Source: Marivirga sp.
GTDB taxonomy: Bacteria > Bacteroidota > Bacteroidia > Cytophagales > Cyclobacteriaceae
Assembly: GCF_024636815.1 (NCBI RefSeq)
Contig: NZ_JAGXGF010000209.1
Span: 1-51,154 of the forward strand
DNA length: 51,154 bases
Direction: 5' to 3'
The notes beneath the pieces are model-generated. The model did not search any database. It was not told the DNA's origin and saw only the letters and a list, made by a program, of their open reading frames with translations. Made by a program: the position numbers and the translations under genes. Within the stretch, counting starts at the first letter, position 1. Each line of letters opens with the position of its first letter. Below, piece by piece: positions 30,777 through 40,623 of this stretch.

Positions 30777-31868
30777 TTATTTCGTTTTAGCTAATTTTCT
30801 GTCAATTGCTTTAACAGTTGACCTGGCAGTTCTTCCCACGCCTATCAAAGTAGCAGAAGCAAAACCTGTCCATCCGCCATAGCCCACTAACCAGAGATTT
30901 TCTTCCTCTACTGAGCGGGTTCCATCTGTTTTAATTTTGCCTCTTTCATCCGTAGAAACTATGTTTTGAAGATGTTCAGTAGCAAAACCAAATCCTGTGC
31001 ACCAAATGACAGCATCAAAAGCTTCTTCTTCACCATTTTCCCATAACACTCCATTTTCAGTAAAAGTAGTAAACTGACCTTCAGAGTGAAGGACATCTCG
31101 ATCTTGGGCTTGTTTTACTGAAGTGACCATCACAATATTGCCTAAATTATATTTAGAGGCATAAAACTTTTCACCTTTCTTTTCAGCATAATACTTAGCG
31201 GAAGCTTGATCAAATAAAACCCTGCCATCTACATCATCCGGTAAAAATTCAGGAGTTTTTCGGGTAGCCCAAGCGGTATTGGCAACTTTCGAAACTTCTG
31301 CTAAAATTTGAGCGCCTGAATTTCCTTCCCCTACTACCAATACCTTTTTATCCTCAAAATCCTCTGGATTTTCATAATAGGCAGAATGAATTTGCTCTCC
31401 TTTAAAGCTGTCTTTTCCAGGTATATTAGGAATAAAAGGTTTGCCCCAAGTTCCGGTAGCAGAAATTATGGTTTTGCTGTAGAAAATTGATTTATCTGTA
31501 ATGAGTTTGAAATGATCCGATTCCTTTTCTACATTTTTAACCTCAAAAGGTCTTTCAACTGGTAGTTTGTATCGCTTTTCATATTGGCACACATAATCAA
31601 TGACTTCCTCTTTAGTCGGGAATTCATTATCCGATTTAGGCATCAACCATCCTGGTAAAGAACTATGCTCTGCTGGGGAAAAGAGCGTTAAGGAATCCCA
31701 GCCATGTTGCCATGCACCTCCACAATCTTCCTGATTATCCAGAATCACATAATCCAAATCTGTTCTGCGAAGGTAATAGCCGCAAGCTAGGGCGCTTTGT
31801 CCGCCTCCTATAATTATGACATCGTATAATTTTTTATCGGACATATATGAGTTATTTTTAGAGTGCAA
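30777..31868 (-). CDS. FAD/NAD(P)-dependent oxidoreductase, ArsO-like
   Basis: DVIIIGGGQSALACGYYLRR, VLVVGEGNSGAQILAEVSK; last gene of the ars cluster. Alternative start at residue 9 (MSDKKLYD). Confidence 0.82.
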   Translation of the reverse strand: MHSKNNSYMSDKKLYDVIIIGGGQSALACGYYLRRTDLDYVILDNQEDCGGAWQHGWDSLTLFSPAEHSSLPGWLMPKSDNEFPTKEEVIDYVCQYEKRYKLPVERPFEVKNVEKESDHFKLITDKSIFYSKTIISATGTWGKPFIPNIPGKDSFKGEQIHSAYYENPEDFEDKKVLVVGEGNSGAQILAEVSKVANTAWATRKTPEFLPDDVDGRVLFDQASAKYYAEKKGEKFYASKYNLGNIVMVTSVKQAQDRDVLHSEGQFTTFTENGVLWENGEEEAFDAVIWCTGFGFATEHLQNIVSTDERGKIKTDGTRSVEEENLWLVGYGGWTGFASATLIGVGRTARSTVKAIDRKLAKTK

Positions 31869-31875
31869 TTAATGA

Positions 31876-31957
31876 AAACCTGTCAGGTTTCTATTTACTA
31901 TTATATTCTCTTTATCAAAAACAGTAGGATTTTATTAAAAGTAAACCTGACAGGTTT
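31876..31957. repeat. Inverted pair of AAACCTGTCAGGTTT, REPIN-like, about 82 bp
   Basis: AAACCTGTCAGGTTT (31876-31890) and its exact reverse complement AAACCTGACAGGTTT (31943-31957). Confidence 0.88.
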
Positions 31958-32027
31958 AGATGTACTATTGAAGTATCTAATAGTTTCGCAAGTTGGCGCA
32001 CGCGTTTCACGTGTGCCTGGTCCACAA

Positions 32028-33065
32028 CTAATACTTCCATTTATTTGCCAAAGCAACCAAAGAAAGCATAACCGGAACTTCAACTAATACACCCACAACC
32101 GTTACTAAAGCCGCTGGACTTTGCAGTCCAAATAAGGCAATGGCTACAGCCACTGCTAGTTCAAAAAAGTTGCTCGCACCGATCATAGCTGCAGGTGAAC
32201 ATACTGCATGTGATAGCTTTAACTTTCTACCCGCAAACCAGGCTATGAAAAATATAAAGTAAGTTTGAAGAATAAGTGGAACGGCTATCAGTAAGATGAT
32301 AATTGGATTATCTAGGATATTAGGTCCTTGAAAAGCAAAAAGTAAAATCAAAGTCAACAATAAAGCAATAATGCTTACGGGCTTTAGCTTTGGTAAAAAT
32401 ACTTCCTGAAACCATTTTTCGCCTTTTTGACTGACCAATATTTTATTAGTAATTACCCCAGCGATTAGTGGAATGACTACAAAAATCACAATACTTGCTG
32501 TTAATGTTCCATAAGGAATACTCACATCAGTAATACCCAATAAAAAGCCAACCAAAGGAATAAAAGCGACTAAAATGATGAGGTCATTAACTGAAACTTG
32601 AACTAAGGTGTAATTTGGATCACCATCAGTTAAATAAGACCAAACGAAAACCATAGCGGTACATGGTGCTGCTCCTAGTAAAATAGCACCCGCTATATAT
32701 TCTCCAGCCATTTCGGGGTCAATAAAAGCGGAATACAAATGCTCAAAGAAAACCCAGGCAAAAAATGCCATCGTAAATGGTTTGATTAACCAATTAATCA
32801 CCACTGTCATAATCAATCCCTTAGGAGCTTTTCCAACTCCTTTTATACTGGAAAAGTCTATTTGCAGCATCATAGGATATATCATCATCCATATTAAAAT
32901 GGCAATAGGGAGATTGACTTTATAAATTTCCATATCACTAAGAAAGGAAATATCATCTCCAGTTAAGTAACCTATCAAAATTCCTACGGCTATACATAAG
33001 GCTACCCAAACGCTTAAGTAGCGCTCGAAAAATGCAATTTTCTTTTTACCTTTAGTTTCGCTCAT
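32028..33065 (-). CDS. acr3: ACR3-family arsenite efflux transporter
   Basis: LSVWVALCIAVGILIGYLTGD, NLPIAILIWMMIYPMMLQIDF, LLGAAPCTAMVFVWSYLTDGDPNYTLVQVSVND. Confidence 0.95.
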   Translation of the reverse strand: MSETKGKKKIAFFERYLSVWVALCIAVGILIGYLTGDDISFLSDMEIYKVNLPIAILIWMMIYPMMLQIDFSSIKGVGKAPKGLIMTVVINWLIKPFTMAFFAWVFFEHLYSAFIDPEMAGEYIAGAILLGAAPCTAMVFVWSYLTDGDPNYTLVQVSVNDLIILVAFIPLVGFLLGITDVSIPYGTLTASIVIFVVIPLIAGVITNKILVSQKGEKWFQEVFLPKLKPVSIIALLLTLILLFAFQGPNILDNPIIILLIAVPLILQTYFIFFIAWFAGRKLKLSHAVCSPAAMIGASNFFELAVAVAIALFGLQSPAALVTVVGVLVEVPVMLSLVALANKWKY

Positions 33066-33676
33066 TAGTTTTTAATTTTTGAGAATACATAGAACATTTC
33101 GGTAGCAATCTGTAGACTGCGCTTTTCATACTTCTGATGCTTTAAAGGACTGTCATCAAAAGCTTTTGGGTCTTCATAGTTTAGAGCAATTCTTTTTTCC
33201 GTGCCTGGAATAAATGGGCAATTTTCATCTGCATCGGAACAAGTCATCAAAGCAGCAAAACCAATAGAAGGATTAAAAGGATGATCGTATGTTTTTGAAA
33301 AAGCAATAATAGGGTGACTATCTGAGCTATATTTTATGGCAAACACTGGATTTTCTTCTTTGGGAAGTTGAACGGATTCAAAACCAGCTTCTTCCAGAAC
33401 TTGTAAAATCATTGGATAAACTGCAGTTGCGGCTGTTCCGCCTGAATAGCATGTAATTTGCTTCATTTGGAAATACTCTGCCATTGCTTGAGCCCAAACC
33501 TGAGACAGATGGCTCCTTCGAGAGTTATGAGTACAGATGAAATTTAAAGAAATACTTTTCTTAGAATTGATTTTCTCTTGCAGATAATCTATAAAAGGAT
33601 TTAAGGCTTCCCTTCTTTCAACTGGGATAGATTCCACATCTAAATTTTCAATGTATTCAGTGAGTTTTTGGAACAT
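33065..33676 (-). CDS. arsC: Low-molecular-weight phosphatase-like arsenate reductase
   Basis: FICTHNSRRSHLSQVWAQAMAEY; located with acr3 and arsR. Confidence 0.85.
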   Translation of the reverse strand: MFQKLTEYIENLDVESIPVERREALNPFIDYLQEKINSKKSISLNFICTHNSRRSHLSQVWAQAMAEYFQMKQITCYSGGTAATAVYPMILQVLEEAGFESVQLPKEENPVFAIKYSSDSHPIIAFSKTYDHPFNPSIGFAALMTCSDADENCPFIPGTEKRIALNYEDPKAFDDSPLKHQKYEKRSLQIATEMFYVFSKIKN

Positions 33677-33713
33677 TTTAGTAAATGATTTGGCAAAATT
33701 CTGTTTTATCGTA

Positions 33714-33796
33714 AACCTGTCAGGTTTTGTATAAATTACTTCCTCAAGCTGTGTCAGCTTTATTTGGTATTAGATTAACGAAACCTGACAGGTTTG
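33714..33796. repeat. Inverted pair of AAACCTGTCAGGTTT, REPIN-like, about 83 bp
   Basis: AAACCTGTCAGGTTT (33714-33728) and AAACCTGACAGGTTT (33782-33796). Confidence 0.88.
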
Positions 33797-33802
33797 TTGG
33801 GC

Positions 33803-34279
33803 TTAACAACATCCCCCACCTGGAGCACAAGCATTAGAACTTGAACCCGAGACATCAGCCAATTGCACTTTAGGTTTTGAAGCAGGAATTCCACATTTTT
33901 CTTTAGCCAAACAATCGGTTTGGGTATTGACCAATACAAAATATTCTCCATTAAAATCCAAATGATATTTACCGATGGTGGTCCCTTGATATTCTACTTC
34001 AACTTCCAGATTATCCTCTATCCCTAATTTTTCTTCTGATAAAGTAATTATATCATGAAGTTTTTGAGCTCCCAACCTATGGTCATAATCACCAGCTTCC
34101 CATAATTGGAAATTTACTGTTTGATCATTTCTCATAGTTCCGCCACAGTCAATGAAATTACGAGTAATGATACCCACTTCTGTAATGTGAAAGTGTTGAG
34201 GAACAAACTCTCCTTTCGGTAATTGAAATTTGACTTCGTCTAAGTTGTCAAGGGTTGACTTGATTTCTGAAAGATGCAT
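33803..34279 (-). CDS. DUF6428-like ars-cluster protein with Cys-rich C-terminus
   Basis: KFQLPKGEFVPQHFHITEVG...; ends SSNACAPGGGCC. Confidence 0.8.
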   Translation of the reverse strand: MHLSEIKSTLDNLDEVKFQLPKGEFVPQHFHITEVGIITRNFIDCGGTMRNDQTVNFQLWEAGDYDHRLGAQKLHDIITLSEEKLGIEDNLEVEVEYQGTTIGKYHLDFNGEYFVLVNTQTDCLAKEKCGIPASKPKVQLADVSGSSSNACAPGGGCC

Positions 34280-34310
34280 GTTTTTTATTTTAAAGATTCT
34301 GCTTAATTGC

Positions 34311-34343
34311 TGTATTGCTATATTACGATGGTGATGCGCAAAA
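34311..34343 (-). promoter_or_regulatory. Putative ArsR operator A, upstream of the DUF6428 gene
   Basis: TGTATTGCTATATTACGATGGTGATGCGCAAAA; 26/33 identical to 34696-34728. Confidence 0.6.
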
Positions 34344-34348
34344 AAATA

Positions 34349-34684
34349 TCAGCAGCAATCCTGCTGATTAGGGTTTTTATATAAATCAAAAATTCCGCTG
34401 AAAAGGTGTTTTACTTCCTCCCAACGTTTGGGGTTGATACAGTAACTAACCGATACGCCCTCAATTGTCCCCTGAATAATTCCAATATCTTTTAAAGCTC
34501 TTAGGTGTTGGCTGATGGTAGCCTGCGCCAAACCCAGCTCAGAAACTAAATGCCCATTTATACAAGCATTAGATTTTAACAAATACTGAATAATGGCAAT
34601 GCGAGCTGGATGAGCAAAAGCTTTTGCCACATTAGCAAGGTCATTTTGCTCTTCTGTGAATAGATCTGATTTAGTTACGCCCAT
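34349..34684 (-). CDS. arsR: ArsR-family metalloregulator (start reassigned to Met15 of the supplied ORF)
   Basis: AKAFAHPARIAIIQYLL, LGLAQATISQHLRALKDIGII; putative operator lies over the longer ORF's 5' end. Confidence 0.92.
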   Translation of the reverse strand: MGVTKSDLFTEEQNDLANVAKAFAHPARIAIIQYLLKSNACINGHLVSELGLAQATISQHLRALKDIGIIQGTIEGVSVSYCINPKRWEEVKHLFSGIFDLYKNPNQQDCC

Positions 34685-34695
34685 TTGGATTTTAT

Positions 34696-34728
34696 TATAT
34701 TGCAATATTACGATAAATATACGCAAAA
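34696..34728 (-). promoter_or_regulatory. Putative ArsR operator B, upstream of arsR
   Basis: TATATTGCAATATTACGATAAATATACGCAAAA with perfect ATATTGCAATAT palindrome. Confidence 0.62.
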
Positions 34729-34927
34729 CTTTATTTTAGGTTCAGTGATTTACTGAAATTTTAATAATGCTTGAAGAATACTATCTTGATTTAAATCAAA
34801 TGCAACTATACCAATGGCAAGGCGTGTAATCATTATATTTTAGCCATTTGTGAACAATTCTCAATCTAAATAATTGCTATAAATAAGTTTTAATCCTAAC
34901 TAATTATATTTAAGGAAGCAGAAAAAT

Positions 34928-37216
34928 ATGATATTAAGCATTCTATCTGTCTTTATTCTAGCCATTTTGGTGCCTACGCTCCATAAAATAACAGGTAATA
35001 AAATAGCTTATCTTCTTTCCCTTGCTCCCATTAGCATTTTTATTGCTCTTTTTTATTACCATTTAAACGGTACAACTTTTCCAATTAGAGAAAGCTGGGA
35101 ATGGAATTCTTATTTTAATTTGGAATTAGCCTTTTATTTGGATGGGCTTAGCCTGCTCTTTGGATTGCTCATTAGCGGGATTGGTTTTTTGATTTATATC
35201 TATGCAGGTTTCTATATGAAGAATGCTAAATATAATGGCCGATTTTTTATGATCTTAACGCTCTTTATGGGAGCAATGCTGGGCTTAGTTTTGGCAGATA
35301 ATTGGTTGAGCATTTTGGTATTTTGGGAATTGACCAGCATCACTTCCTTTTTATTGATAGGACATAAAAATGAAAAGGAATCAGCTCGCTATGCTGCATG
35401 GCAAGGTTTATTGGTTACTGCACTTGGAGGTTTAGCGCTTTTAGTCGGCTTGGTTTTAACTGGAATTGTAACGGAGGAATACACCATTTCAAACTTAAGT
35501 CAGCATCATGAGCTACTGACTCAGCATACACTTTACATTCCTATTTTACTTTGTGTGGCTGTGGCAGCTTTTACTAAGTCTGCTCAATTTCCTTTTCATT
35601 TTTGGCTGCCCAATGCTATGGCAGCACCCACTCCGGTAAGTGCCTATTTGCATTCTGCTACTATGGTAAAAGCGGGCATTTATTTTTTCGCTCGATTCTC
35701 ACCGATTTTGGGCGGAACAATCGAATGGCAAATTTTACTTTCATCCATAGGTGGAATCACTATGATAATGGGAGCTATAATGGCTTTTAAAGCCGATAAC
35801 ATCAAAAAACTTTTAGCTTATTCCACCATTAGTGCTTTGGGAATTATGACAATGGCTTTTGGATTAGGAACTGAAACAGCGATTTTTGCTGGAACGGTTT
35901 ATATCATTGCTCATGCCTTATACAAATCCACCCTATTTATGATGGCGGGCATTTTGGACAAGCAAACTGGAACGAAAAAGATAAGTGAATTTCCAGTTTC
36001 GCTCTATAAAAAGCTTCCACTTGCTTTTGCTATAGTTTGCTTAGCAGCTTTGTCCTTTGCAGGTATTGCCCCATTTTTTGGTTTTGTGGCAAAGGAATTA
36101 CTATTAGAAATGGTTTTACATAGCCCTATGCTATCTGCAGTTTATGTTGCTGCCATGCTTATTACTTCTGTGTTTTTTGTCGCTCTTCTTTTCGTTTTAA
36201 CGCACAAGGCTTTCTTTAAAGGATTTAAAAAGCCTGCGCTTAAAAATATCCATAAAGGAATTTATATAGCTCCAGCTGTTACAGCTCTAACTGGTTTAGT
36301 TTTTGGTCTTTTTCCAGATGTATTATCTAACTTAACTTCTTTAGCATCCAGTAACATTAGCCCAGAATTTGAGAGCAAGCACTTAGCATTATGGCATGGA
36401 TTTAACAATGCCTTTTATTTAAGTTTGATTTCCATTTTGCTTGGGGCAAGTATTTATTTTTTGAGCTTAAAAGTGAATTGGAAATTAAAGTTAGGTTTTT
36501 TAAAGCCGCTTCAACCTTCAAAAATATATGACTTCTTATTTGATGGTTTAATTACTTTCGGTCAATGGCAAACTCGAAAAATACAGACCGGCTATTTAAG
36601 GAACTATGCAATGGTTACACTATTAGTAATTTTAGTTCTTACTGGATTTACCTTTTTCTACAAGGCAGGAATCAGGATTAATACAGAATCACTTGATATA
36701 TATATATTCGAATTGATACTTGGATTAATAGTTCTTATAGCTTTAGGATTCACCTTATTTACGAGCTCAAATATTTCTGCTTTACTTTCATTATCAGTGG
36801 TAGGTATTGCAATTTCCATAATTTTCATGGAAGCAGGGGCTCCTGATTTAGCCATTACTTTCTTCTTAATTGATGCACTAACCATTACCATTTTCGTACT
36901 GATTTTGCATAAGCTTCCTAAAAAGATGTTGCGAAAAAAGAATTTTGACAGGATAAGGGATGGATTTATTGCTGTAGGAACTGGTCTTTTAGTAACACTT
37001 ATTTTATTTTCAATTACTTACAACCCTTTAAATTCAAAGCTTAAAGAGTTTTATGCAGAAAATAGCTATTCAGCAGCAAAAGGGAAAAATATGGTGAATG
37101 TTATTTTAGTTGATTTTAGAGTATTGGACACTCTAGGAGAAATATGCGTCTTGGCTATTGCCGCTTTGGGCGTTTTCGCTTTAGTGAATTATACAAAAAA
37201 TAAAAAGTTAGATTGA
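34928..37216 (+). CDS. mrpA: Mrp-type Na+/H+ antiporter subunit A
   Basis: [62 protein letters not shown]. Confidence 0.95.
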   Translation: MILSILSVFILAILVPTLHKITGNKIAYLLSLAPISIFIALFYYHLNGTTFPIRESWEWNSYFNLELAFYLDGLSLLFGLLISGIGFLIYIYAGFYMKNAKYNGRFFMILTLFMGAMLGLVLADNWLSILVFWELTSITSFLLIGHKNEKESARYAAWQGLLVTALGGLALLVGLVLTGIVTEEYTISNLSQHHELLTQHTLYIPILLCVAVAAFTKSAQFPFHFWLPNAMAAPTPVSAYLHSATMVKAGIYFFARFSPILGGTIEWQILLSSIGGITMIMGAIMAFKADNIKKLLAYSTISALGIMTMAFGLGTETAIFAGTVYIIAHALYKSTLFMMAGILDKQTGTKKISEFPVSLYKKLPLAFAIVCLAALSFAGIAPFFGFVAKELLLEMVLHSPMLSAVYVAAMLITSVFFVALLFVLTHKAFFKGFKKPALKNIHKGIYIAPAVTALTGLVFGLFPDVLSNLTSLASSNISPEFESKHLALWHGFNNAFYLSLISILLGASIYFLSLKVNWKLKLGFLKPLQPSKIYDFLFDGLITFGQWQTRKIQTGYLRNYAMVTLLVILVLTGFTFFYKAGIRINTESLDIYIFELILGLIVLIALGFTLFTSSNISALLSLSVVGIAISIIFMEAGAPDLAITFFLIDALTITIFVLILHKLPKKMLRKKNFDRIRDGFIAVGTGLLVTLILFSITYNPLNSKLKEFYAENSYSAAKGKNMVNVILVDFRVLDTLGEICVLAIAALGVFALVNYTKNKKLD

Positions 37217-37623
37217 ACTCATTTATACTAAGAAATAGCGCCAAAATTATAGTACCCTTTATGCTGTTGTTTTCGGTATTCCTTCTTTTTAGAGGGCATA
37301 ATTTACCGGGGGGAGGCTTTATTGGTGGGCTTATGGCAGGAGCTGCTTTTATATTAGATGCTTTTGCCAATAATGTTGCACATAGCTTAAAAATATTACG
37401 ATTTGAACCGGTTAAAATAATGGCCACAGGCTTACTTTTAGCAGTTATTAGTGGGTTCTTAGGACTAATTCTTGGCGATGGTTTTTTTAAAGGATATTGG
37501 TTGAATATAGAAATACCATTAATTCCGAAGTTAGGTTCACCCTTACTTTTTGATATTGGAGTATATGCATTGGTATTGGGAATGGTATTAAAAATGGTGC
37601 TCCCTAACATAGAAAATGATTGA
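37213..37623 (+). CDS. mrpB: Mrp-type antiporter subunit B
   Basis: [26 protein letters not shown] start overlapping the mrpA stop. Confidence 0.93.
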   Translation: MNSFILRNSAKIIVPFMLLFSVFLLFRGHNLPGGGFIGGLMAGAAFILDAFANNVAHSLKILRFEPVKIMATGLLLAVISGFLGLILGDGFFKGYWLNIEIPLIPKLGSPLLFDIGVYALVLGMVLKMVLPNIEND

Positions 37624-37627
37624 TTGA

Positions 37628-37963
37628 ATGGAGTTTTTATTATCCATATTGGTAGGATTACTTTTTGCAGCAGGTGTTTATCTGTTACTACACCGAGATT
37701 TTGTAAAGTTAGTTATTGGCATAGTCATAATTGGTAATGCTACTGCTTTATTCATTTTTGTGGCAGGAAGAATTGTGCGTCAAAATGCACCTTTTATTCA
37801 GGAGAATGGATTGCCACCTGAAAATTTTGCTGACCCGGTTCCACAAGCTTTAATTTTGACGGCTTTAGTGATTGGGTTTGGTATTCAAGCATTTGCACTT
37901 ATTGTTTTCAAGAAGGTTTATGATATACCGAAAGTGGACAAAATTGATGACCTTAAAAAATAA
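37628..37963 (+). CDS. mrpC: Mrp-type antiporter subunit C (NuoK-like)
   Basis: GVYLLLHRDFVKLVIGIVIIGNATALFIF; DPVPQALILTALVIGFG. Confidence 0.94.
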   Translation: MEFLLSILVGLLFAAGVYLLLHRDFVKLVIGIVIIGNATALFIFVAGRIVRQNAPFIQENGLPPENFADPVPQALILTALVIGFGIQAFALIVFKKVYDIPKVDKIDDLKK

Positions 37964-37967
37964 TTGA

Positions 37968-39491
37968 ATGGGATACGAGAAAATCATCATTTTACTTACA
38001 TTAATAATTCCGATGCTTACGGCTATCATCAGTCTTTTCTTTAAGAAGAATAGGATTGTAAATAACTATATTTCTATAATTGGTAGTTCCCTGCTACTGA
38101 TCACAACAACAGCATTCTTATTTCCTTTAATTGTAGAAAATGAAATATTAACCACTCAAGTAGGAGGTTGGAAAGCCCCTTTTGGTATTACAATAGTTGC
38201 AGATATGTTTTCAGCTATTATGCTGGTCATTGCTTCATTTGTAGGTTTAATGGTCAATATCTATGCTTTAGAAAATATTGATTACAAGAAAAAAGAATTC
38301 AGCTTCTTTGTATTCTTTCAATTTCTCATGATGGCGGTAAATGGAGCTTTCTTAGCCGGTGATATTTTTAATCTATATGTCTGGTTTGAAGTAATGCTTA
38401 TTTCCTCATTCGTTTTATTGGTTTTAGGAAATGGCACGAAACAACTGATTGCCACCGTAAAGTACACATTGCTCAGTTTTATTGCTTCTGCCTTTTTATT
38501 AGTTGGCGTAGGAATGATTTATGGCATTAGCGGAAGTTTAAATATGGCGGATGTGGCCCTTTATTTTCGAGAACATCCTAATGAACCGCTTATGACAGTT
38601 GCTGCTGTTTTATTTATGTTGCCATTTGCCATTAAAGCAGCCTTGTTTCCACTCTATTTCTGGTTACCAGATTCTTATCATACTCCTAAGATAAGTGTAA
38701 CCGCAATATTTTCAGGTTTATTGACTAAGGTAGGAGTATATGCTTTGATTCGTTGTTTTACGCTGATTTTTATTCATGATGTCCATTACACCCATACTAT
38801 ATTAATGGTTGCAGCAGGATTTACGATGCTTAGCGGTGTATTCGGTGCACTTTCGAAAGTAAATATGCGGAGAATTTTATCCTTTCATATAGTGAGTCAA
38901 GTTGGCTATATGGTTCTTGGTTTGGCACTATTCACTCCTTTGGCAATAGCTGGAGCAATATTTTATATTATTCAACACATATTGGCAAAGACCAATTTAT
39001 TTTTGATAACCGGTGTGGTGGAAAAAATAAAAGGCACTTCAAATTTAAAAGGAGTTAGTGGTTTGTATCACCGATTCCCAGTGTTCTCGATAATATTTTT
39101 AGTGGTAGCTTTATCTTTAGCCGGTTTACCCCCTTTATCAGGATTCTGGGCAAAATTTATTCTGATAAAGGCAGGCTTTGAGCAACAAGAATATCTCATG
39201 ATTTTTGTAGTATTGATTACGGGTCTGCTTACATTATTTTCAATGATGAAAATATGGGTGAATGCGTTTTGGGGAAAACAGCAAGAAGAGCCAGATAGAA
39301 ATCTTATTACAAATGAAAAGAGTTTATTTAAAGAACACTGGAGCTTACTTATTCCGATAATACTGATGGCATCATTTACTTTATTTATTGGATTATTTTC
39401 CATGCCATTAATGAAATATGCGACTATAGCAGCAGAGCAATTGATGAACCCATTACAATATATTGAAGCGGTATTGGGAACAGCTAATTAA
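37968..39491 (+). CDS. mrpD: Mrp-type antiporter subunit D
   Basis: GDIFNLYVWFEVMLISSFVLL, LPFAIKAALFPLYFWLPDSYHTPK. Confidence 0.95.
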   Translation: MGYEKIIILLTLIIPMLTAIISLFFKKNRIVNNYISIIGSSLLLITTTAFLFPLIVENEILTTQVGGWKAPFGITIVADMFSAIMLVIASFVGLMVNIYALENIDYKKKEFSFFVFFQFLMMAVNGAFLAGDIFNLYVWFEVMLISSFVLLVLGNGTKQLIATVKYTLLSFIASAFLLVGVGMIYGISGSLNMADVALYFREHPNEPLMTVAAVLFMLPFAIKAALFPLYFWLPDSYHTPKISVTAIFSGLLTKVGVYALIRCFTLIFIHDVHYTHTILMVAAGFTMLSGVFGALSKVNMRRILSFHIVSQVGYMVLGLALFTPLAIAGAIFYIIQHILAKTNLFLITGVVEKIKGTSNLKGVSGLYHRFPVFSIIFLVVALSLAGLPPLSGFWAKFILIKAGFEQQEYLMIFVVLITGLLTLFSMMKIWVNAFWGKQQEEPDRNLITNEKSLFKEHWSLLIPIILMASFTLFIGLFSMPLMKYATIAAEQLMNPLQYIEAVLGTAN

Positions 39492-39522
39492 ACAATTGGA
39501 GGTTTAGACGTTAACAAAAGAA

Positions 39523-40017
39523 ATGAGAAAGACTTTTATACTACATCTTGTATTATGCAGTGCCATTAGTTATGGATTAGTTAATTTATTCAGTTTTAAC
39601 TTTTTGGGCCTGGAGATCTTAGCTTTGTTAATCGTTATTTTCCTGTTACTGTGGTTGTCTAGTTTTATTTATTACCGTTCATATTTTAATGCTTTGAAGG
39701 GAGTTATTAGCTTAGCTTTCTATTTTTTGAAAGAACTTATCATTTCAAATTTTAGAGTGATTTATTTTATCCTGTCTCCTGGCCATAAATTCAGACCAGC
39801 TATATTGGAGTTGCCTTTAAGCTTAAAATCTGAATTTAGTATTACACTTTTGGCAAACCTCATCACTTTAACACCTGGCACTATTACTTTGGAAATAAGT
39901 AAAGATAAAAAGTCCCTATTTTTTCATGTAATAGATGTTCCAGAGCAAGATTTGGATAAAGCAAAGCAAAAAATCAAGAACGGGTTTGAAAAACGAATAA
40001 TGAAGATTAAATCATGA
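39523..40017 (+). CDS. mrpE: Mrp-type antiporter subunit E
   Basis: LANLITLTPGTITLEISKDKKSLFFHVID. Confidence 0.92.
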   Translation: MRKTFILHLVLCSAISYGLVNLFSFNFLGLEILALLIVIFLLLWLSSFIYYRSYFNALKGVISLAFYFLKELIISNFRVIYFILSPGHKFRPAILELPLSLKSEFSITLLANLITLTPGTITLEISKDKKSLFFHVIDVPEQDLDKAKQKIKNGFEKRIMKIKS

Positions 40018-40286
40018 GCTATTTTGAAATTTCTTTATGGGGTGCACTTTTAGCCTTGATAGTGGCATTATTTATTACACTAATCAGATTTATTATGGGA
40101 CCCACCTTTATGGACAGGGTAGTTACTTTTGATTTGATGACTGCAAACTTGATTGGAATAATTACGATTTATGCTATGGTCTCAGATGATGAATTATTAC
40201 TAGACATAGCCTTAGTGCTTGCGATGATTGGTTTTTTCTCTATTACTGCTTTTGCTTATTACATTAAAAAAAGAACTGAAAAATGA
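40014..40286 (+). CDS. mrpF: Mrp-type antiporter subunit F
   Basis: GPTFMDRVVTFDLMTANLIG; position in operon. Confidence 0.92.
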   Translation: MSYFEISLWGALLALIVALFITLIRFIMGPTFMDRVVTFDLMTANLIGIITIYAMVSDDELLLDIALVLAMIGFFSITAFAYYIKKRTEK

Positions 40287-40621
40287 TTAGTGAAATCATC
40301 ATATTGATATTTGTTTTTTTTGGAGTGTTACTAATGTTTATAGCTTCTTTAGGCTTATTTAAGATGCCTGATTTATATACCCGAATGTCAGCTGTAACAA
40401 AAGCGGTTACTTTCAAAGTAGGGCTTATCGTTGTGAGCGCAAGTATATATTTTAATAGTTTTCCAGTGATTTTAAAAGCTATCTTGATAATATTTTTACT
40501 TCTTTTAACAACACCGGTTTCTTCTCACTTATTGGGAAAGGAAGCTCATGAACGGAAAGCACCATTGTGGAAAAAAACTATAATTGATGAGCTTGGTAAA
40601 TGGAAAAAGAAAAATAATTAA
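40283..40621 (+). CDS. mrpG: Mrp-type antiporter subunit G
   Basis: GLFKMPDLYTRMSAVTKAVTFKVG; TTPVSSHLLGKEAH. Confidence 0.93.
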   Translation: MISEIIILIFVFFGVLLMFIASLGLFKMPDLYTRMSAVTKAVTFKVGLIVVSASIYFNSFPVILKAILIIFLLLLTTPVSSHLLGKEAHERKAPLWKKTIIDELGKWKKKNN

Positions 40622-40623
40622 AT

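Noticed and set aside
31863-32087. Small ORFs 31863-32087 (+) and 31901-32083 (-) around the REPIN
   Set aside because: They are composed of repeat/hairpin sequence and the acr3 3' end; better explained as repeat-derived spurious ORFs.
34928-40621. Mrp operon as part of the arsenic island or a new respiratory complex
   Set aside because: Order A-B-C-D-E-F-G with NuoL/K/N-like subunits is the standard Mrp antiporter; adjacency to ars looks coincidental because it is divergently oriented.
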